A stretch of 64,000 nt of DNA, from assembly GCA_023397475.1 (NCBI GenBank), contig JAEWUD010000012.1:62001-126000 (forward strand), in the 5' to 3' direction. The notes under the pieces are model-generated. The model worked only from the letters and a program-made list of their open reading frames with translations, was not told the origin of the DNA and made no database searches. Made by a program: the position numbers and the translations under genes. This DNA is from Bacillota bacterium (GTDB lineage: Bacteria > Bacillota > Clostridia > Saccharofermentanales > Saccharofermentanaceae). Below are positions 61,371 through 64,000 of the stretch, piece by piece (within the stretch, counting starts at the first letter, position 1; each line of letters starts with the position of its first letter).

Positions 61371-63806
61371 ATGAAGTTTGGGCATTTTGACGATTCCCGT
61401 CGCGAGTATGTCATCGAGACGCCGAAGACCCCGTTCCCCTGGATCAACTATCTCGGAAGTGAGGACTTTTTCGGTCTGATCTCTAACACCGCAGGCGGAT
61501 ACAATTTCTACAAGGATGCCCGCATGCGCCGCATTACGCGTTTCCGCTACAACAATATCCCTGTCGACGACGGCGGACGTTATTATTACATTAAGGACGG
61601 TGAGACGGTTTGGAATCCCGGTTACAAGCCGGTGAAGACCGAATTGGATTCCTACGAGTGCCGTCATGGTATGGGTTACACCACATTTACTTCTTCCAAG
61701 AACGGCCTATCCGCGCAGCTTCTGGCGTTTGTTCCGCTGGGATACAAGGGCGAGATCAATCGCCTGACGCTGGAGAACAATTCGACCGAAGTGAAGACCG
61801 TATCGGTTTTCTCTCTTCGCGAGTGGTGTCTCTGGGATGCATCGGACGATATGCTCAACTTCCAGCGTAATTTCTCGACCGGGCAGGTCGAGGTCGAGAA
61901 CGGCGTCGTCTACCATAAGACCGAGTATCGCGAGAGAAGAAATCACTACGCGTTCTACTCGGTGAACCGTCCGGTCGACGGTTTTGATACCCAGCTTGAA
62001 GATTTCCTCGGCATGTACAACGGCTTTGATCGTCCGGATGTTGTTTTCGCCGGTGAGTCCAAGAACACGATTGCTGACGGTTGGCAGCCCTGCGCGAGCC
62101 ACAAGAACGTTATCACATTGCAGCCCGGCGAGAAGCAGAGCCTGATTTATATCCTCGGCTATTGTGAGTTGCCCGAGGCGGAGAAGTGGGAAGCGCTTCA
62201 CGTCATCAATAAGAAGCCGGCCAAGGCGATGATCGAGCAGTTTGCGACCTGTGCGCAGGTCGACGCCGCGATGGATGCCCTTCGCAAGAATTGGGATCGA
62301 CTGCTGTCTCTGTACAACGTTGAGATCAAGGATGAGAAGACGGCTCGCATGGTCAATATCTGGAATCCTTACCAGTGCATGGTCACCTTCAATATGAGCC
62401 GTTCCGCTTCGTATTTCGAGTCGGGCGTCGGCAGAGGCCTCGGCTTCCGCGATTCTTCGCAGGACCTCCTCGGCTTCGTCCATCAGATTCCGGAGCGCGC
62501 CAGAGAGAGAATTCTTGACATCGCGGCGACGCAGTTCAGAGACGGCGGCTGCTACCACCAGTATCAGCCGCTCACGAAGAAGGGCAACAATGATATCGGC
62601 GGCGGCTTCAACGACGATCCGCTCTGGCTCATCGCCGGAACAGCGGCGTACATTAAGGAGACAGGCGACTTCTCGATTCTTGACGCGGCCACACCGTACG
62701 ACTGTAATCCGAACGACACGGGTTCTCTCCTCGAGCATCTGGCGGCCTCCTTCAACCATGTCGTCGACAACAAGGGTCCTCACGGACTTCCCTTGATCGG
62801 CCGCGCGGACTGGAACGACTGTTTGAACCTGAACTGCCATTCGACAACGCCGGGCGAGTCTTTCCAGACCTTCGGCACCGCGGACGGTCGTGTCGCCGAG
62901 TCTGTCCTGATCGCCGGCATGTTTGTCGCGATCGGACCGGAGCTCGTCGAACTCTATAAGAGAAAAGGCATGAACGACAAGGCAGAAGCCGCGCAGAAAG
63001 AGATCGACGCGATGCGCGAGACGGTCTTGACGCACGGATATGACGGCGAGTGGTTCCTGCGTGCCTATGATGCCTTCGGAGCCAAGATCGGTTCGAAGGA
63101 GTGCGATGAGGGCAAGATCTTCATCGAGTCCCAGGGCTACTGCGTCATGGCCGGTATCGGTGTCGAGGACGGCCGTGCCTTGAAGGCATTGAACTCCGTT
63201 CGTGATATTCTCGAGTGCGAACACGGAATTGTACTGCAACAGCCCGCGTACCAGACCTATCACAGCAACCTGGGCGAGTGCTCTTCGTATCCGCCGGGAT
63301 ACAAGGAGAACGCGGGTATCTTCTGTCACAATAATCCGTGGATCATGATCGCCGAGACGGTGATCGGTCGCGGCGGCAGAGCTTTCGATCTATATAAGAA
63401 GATCGCTCCGGCTTACAGAGAAGAGATCAGCGACTTGCACCGCAACGAACCCTATGTGTATTCACAGATGATCGCCGGTAAGGACGCCAGCCGTATGGGC
63501 GAGGCGAAGAACTCCTGGCTGACGGGAACCGCGGCGTGGAACTTCGTCGCGATTTCGCAGGCGATCCTCGGCGTGAAGCCCGGCTATGACGGTCTTACCG
63601 TCGATCCTTGCATCCCGGCTTCCTGGGATGAGTACACGGTAACGCGTATGTTCCGCGGTGCCAAATACGTGATCCACATCACGAATCCGAAGGGTGTCGA
63701 GAAGGGTATCGCATCGATTACCGTCGACGGCACATCTATCTCCGGCAACGTGATCCCGGTCTATCCGGAAGGCACGACACATGCTGTCGAAGTCGTGATG
63801 GGCTGA
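61371..63806 (+). CDS. cbp: Cellobiose phosphorylase (GH94)
   Basis: 811 aa from M-K-F-G-H-F-D-D, behind GGAGG, matching the family length; an ATG at 61356 would place the ribosome site inside the gene. GH94 landmarks: the N-terminal beta-sandwich opening Y-V-I-E-T-P-K-T-P-F-P-W, the catalytic Asp in R-A-D-W-N-D-C, and the G-G-G-F-N-D-D-P-L-W segment. It splits cellobiose with phosphate into glucose-1-phosphate and glucose inside the cell, saving ATP. Specificity within GH94 (cellobiose or cellodextrin) needs alignment, but length and motifs favour cellobiose. A long frame on the other strand is a shadow. Confidence 0.9.
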   Translation: MKFGHFDDSRREYVIETPKTPFPWINYLGSEDFFGLISNTAGGYNFYKDARMRRITRFRYNNIPVDDGGRYYYIKDGETVWNPGYKPVKTELDSYECRHGMGYTTFTSSKNGLSAQLLAFVPLGYKGEINRLTLENNSTEVKTVSVFSLREWCLWDASDDMLNFQRNFSTGQVEVENGVVYHKTEYRERRNHYAFYSVNRPVDGFDTQLEDFLGMYNGFDRPDVVFAGESKNTIADGWQPCASHKNVITLQPGEKQSLIYILGYCELPEAEKWEALHVINKKPAKAMIEQFATCAQVDAAMDALRKNWDRLLSLYNVEIKDEKTARMVNIWNPYQCMVTFNMSRSASYFESGVGRGLGFRDSSQDLLGFVHQIPERARERILDIAATQFRDGGCYHQYQPLTKKGNNDIGGGFNDDPLWLIAGTAAYIKETGDFSILDAATPYDCNPNDTGSLLEHLAASFNHVVDNKGPHGLPLIGRADWNDCLNLNCHSTTPGESFQTFGTADGRVAESVLIAGMFVAIGPELVELYKRKGMNDKAEAAQKEIDAMRETVLTHGYDGEWFLRAYDAFGAKIGSKECDEGKIFIESQGYCVMAGIGVEDGRALKALNSVRDILECEHGIVLQQPAYQTYHSNLGECSSYPPGYKENAGIFCHNNPWIMIAETVIGRGGRAFDLYKKIAPAYREEISDLHRNEPYVYSQMIAGKDASRMGEAKNSWLTGTAAWNFVAISQAILGVKPGYDGLTVDPCIPASWDEYTVTRMFRGAKYVIHITNPKGVEKGIASITVDGTSISGNVIPVYPEGTTHAVEVVMG

Positions 63807-63838
63807 TCCTGATTACATTCTATGATCATTGAAAAGAT

Positions 63839-64000
63839 TGGGGCTGTTGCATCCTGAACGTAAAGGTTCAGGATGTAACAGCCCCTTATCCTTGCAAGAA
63901 GCTGGAATGAGCGCCACCTGCCGGGCCTATGGGCGAAAATACCCGCATCCCTCAATCGCGCCCTAAATCAGGGTCGATGGAGTCTATTCCTCATTGTTTA
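63839..64000 (+). repeat. Dispersed terminator-plus-hairpin element (copy 2), reaching the window end
   Basis: The terminator stem is nearly perfect over about 20 bp: GGGGCTGTTGCATCCTGAAC pairs with GTTCAGGATGTAACAGCCCC (one mismatch). Then come TTGCAAGAAGCTGGAATGAG, a TATGGGCGAAA-type half hairpin with a decayed right arm, and a tail like that leading into the array at 52537. The element ends the cellobiose phosphorylase unit. Confidence 0.8.

Noticed and set aside
61707..63329. 540-aa open frame on the minus strand inside cellobiose phosphorylase
   Set aside because: It has no ribosome site and lies fully opposite a well supported gene; codon bias makes long shadow frames here.

Overview
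The window looks like chromosome from a Gram-positive anaerobe of the Clostridia (Bacillota), perhaps near the Oscillospiraceae or Saccharofermentans-type fermenters. That placement is inferred from gene content and not from a marker gene. The supporting signs are strong AGGAGG-type ribosome sites, several lipobox lipoproteins with no outer-membrane genes, a DUF2975/YozG-type pair, an ApbE/NusG_II/Gx-transporter cluster, D-lactate dehydrogenase and cellobiose phosphorylase. Base composition is mixed, about half G+C in genes, with AT-rich repeat islands.

Layout. 1-7.2 kb: glycosyltransferase plus flippase-like membrane protein, an acidic lipoprotein, an unknown membrane protein and a pair of SPFH proteins. 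7.3-11.2 kb: membrane 4Fe-4S/FMN-binding protein and an ABC exporter. 11.2-16.4 kb (minus): two-component system with an FtsX-type ABC transporter. 16.5-18.8 kb: DUF2975, XRE regulator and DUF4173 protein. 18.8-24.0 kb: patatin, a solitary CbiG-like protein, Lrp regulator with LysE exporter, and a HIRAN protein. 24.4-32.4 kb: solute-binding lipoprotein with an extra N-terminal domain, MalF/MalG-type permeases, HlyD-like adaptor and a MacB-core-like protein, with no ATPase. 32.7-37.4 kb: ApbE, NusG_II, Gx transporter, NAD(P)HX epimerase, flavin reductase and D-lactate dehydrogenase. 37.5-49.3 kb: ferredoxin-like protein, Crp/Fnr regulator, unknown TPR-like protein, agmatine-to-putrescine enzymes AguA/AguB, GH13 enzyme, an ABC-F protein behind an attenuator-like leader, AraC regulator and ferritin. 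49.8-52.4 kb: large secreted DUF4214/BspA-type protein. 52.4-58.5 kb: repeat-rich island with FetAB iron exporter, a small membrane protein, AraC regulator and TrmO. 58.5-64 kb: CPBP-family protein, tRNA-Ala(GGC), an orphan solute-binding lipoprotein and cellobiose phosphorylase.

How it fits together. The sugar importers, GH13 enzyme, cellobiose phosphorylase and LdhA suggest growth on oligosaccharides by fermentation. The FMN-binding membrane protein, ApbE and its neighbours suggest flavin-based electron transfer at the membrane. Ferritin and FetAB handle iron.

The most interesting signals are non-coding. (1) A 39-bp operator with the same 11-12-11 spacing of GTGAC/GTCAC boxes lies ahead of the FtsX-type ABC operon and ahead of the solute-binding lipoprotein, with a partial copy ahead of the permeases. 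(2) The ABC-F gene has a leader with a six-codon reading frame and an intrinsic terminator just before the gene. (3) Several families of hairpin repeats occur in tandem arrays with periods of 74 and 130 bp. No CRISPR-Cas, prophage, transposase or classical defence system was seen.
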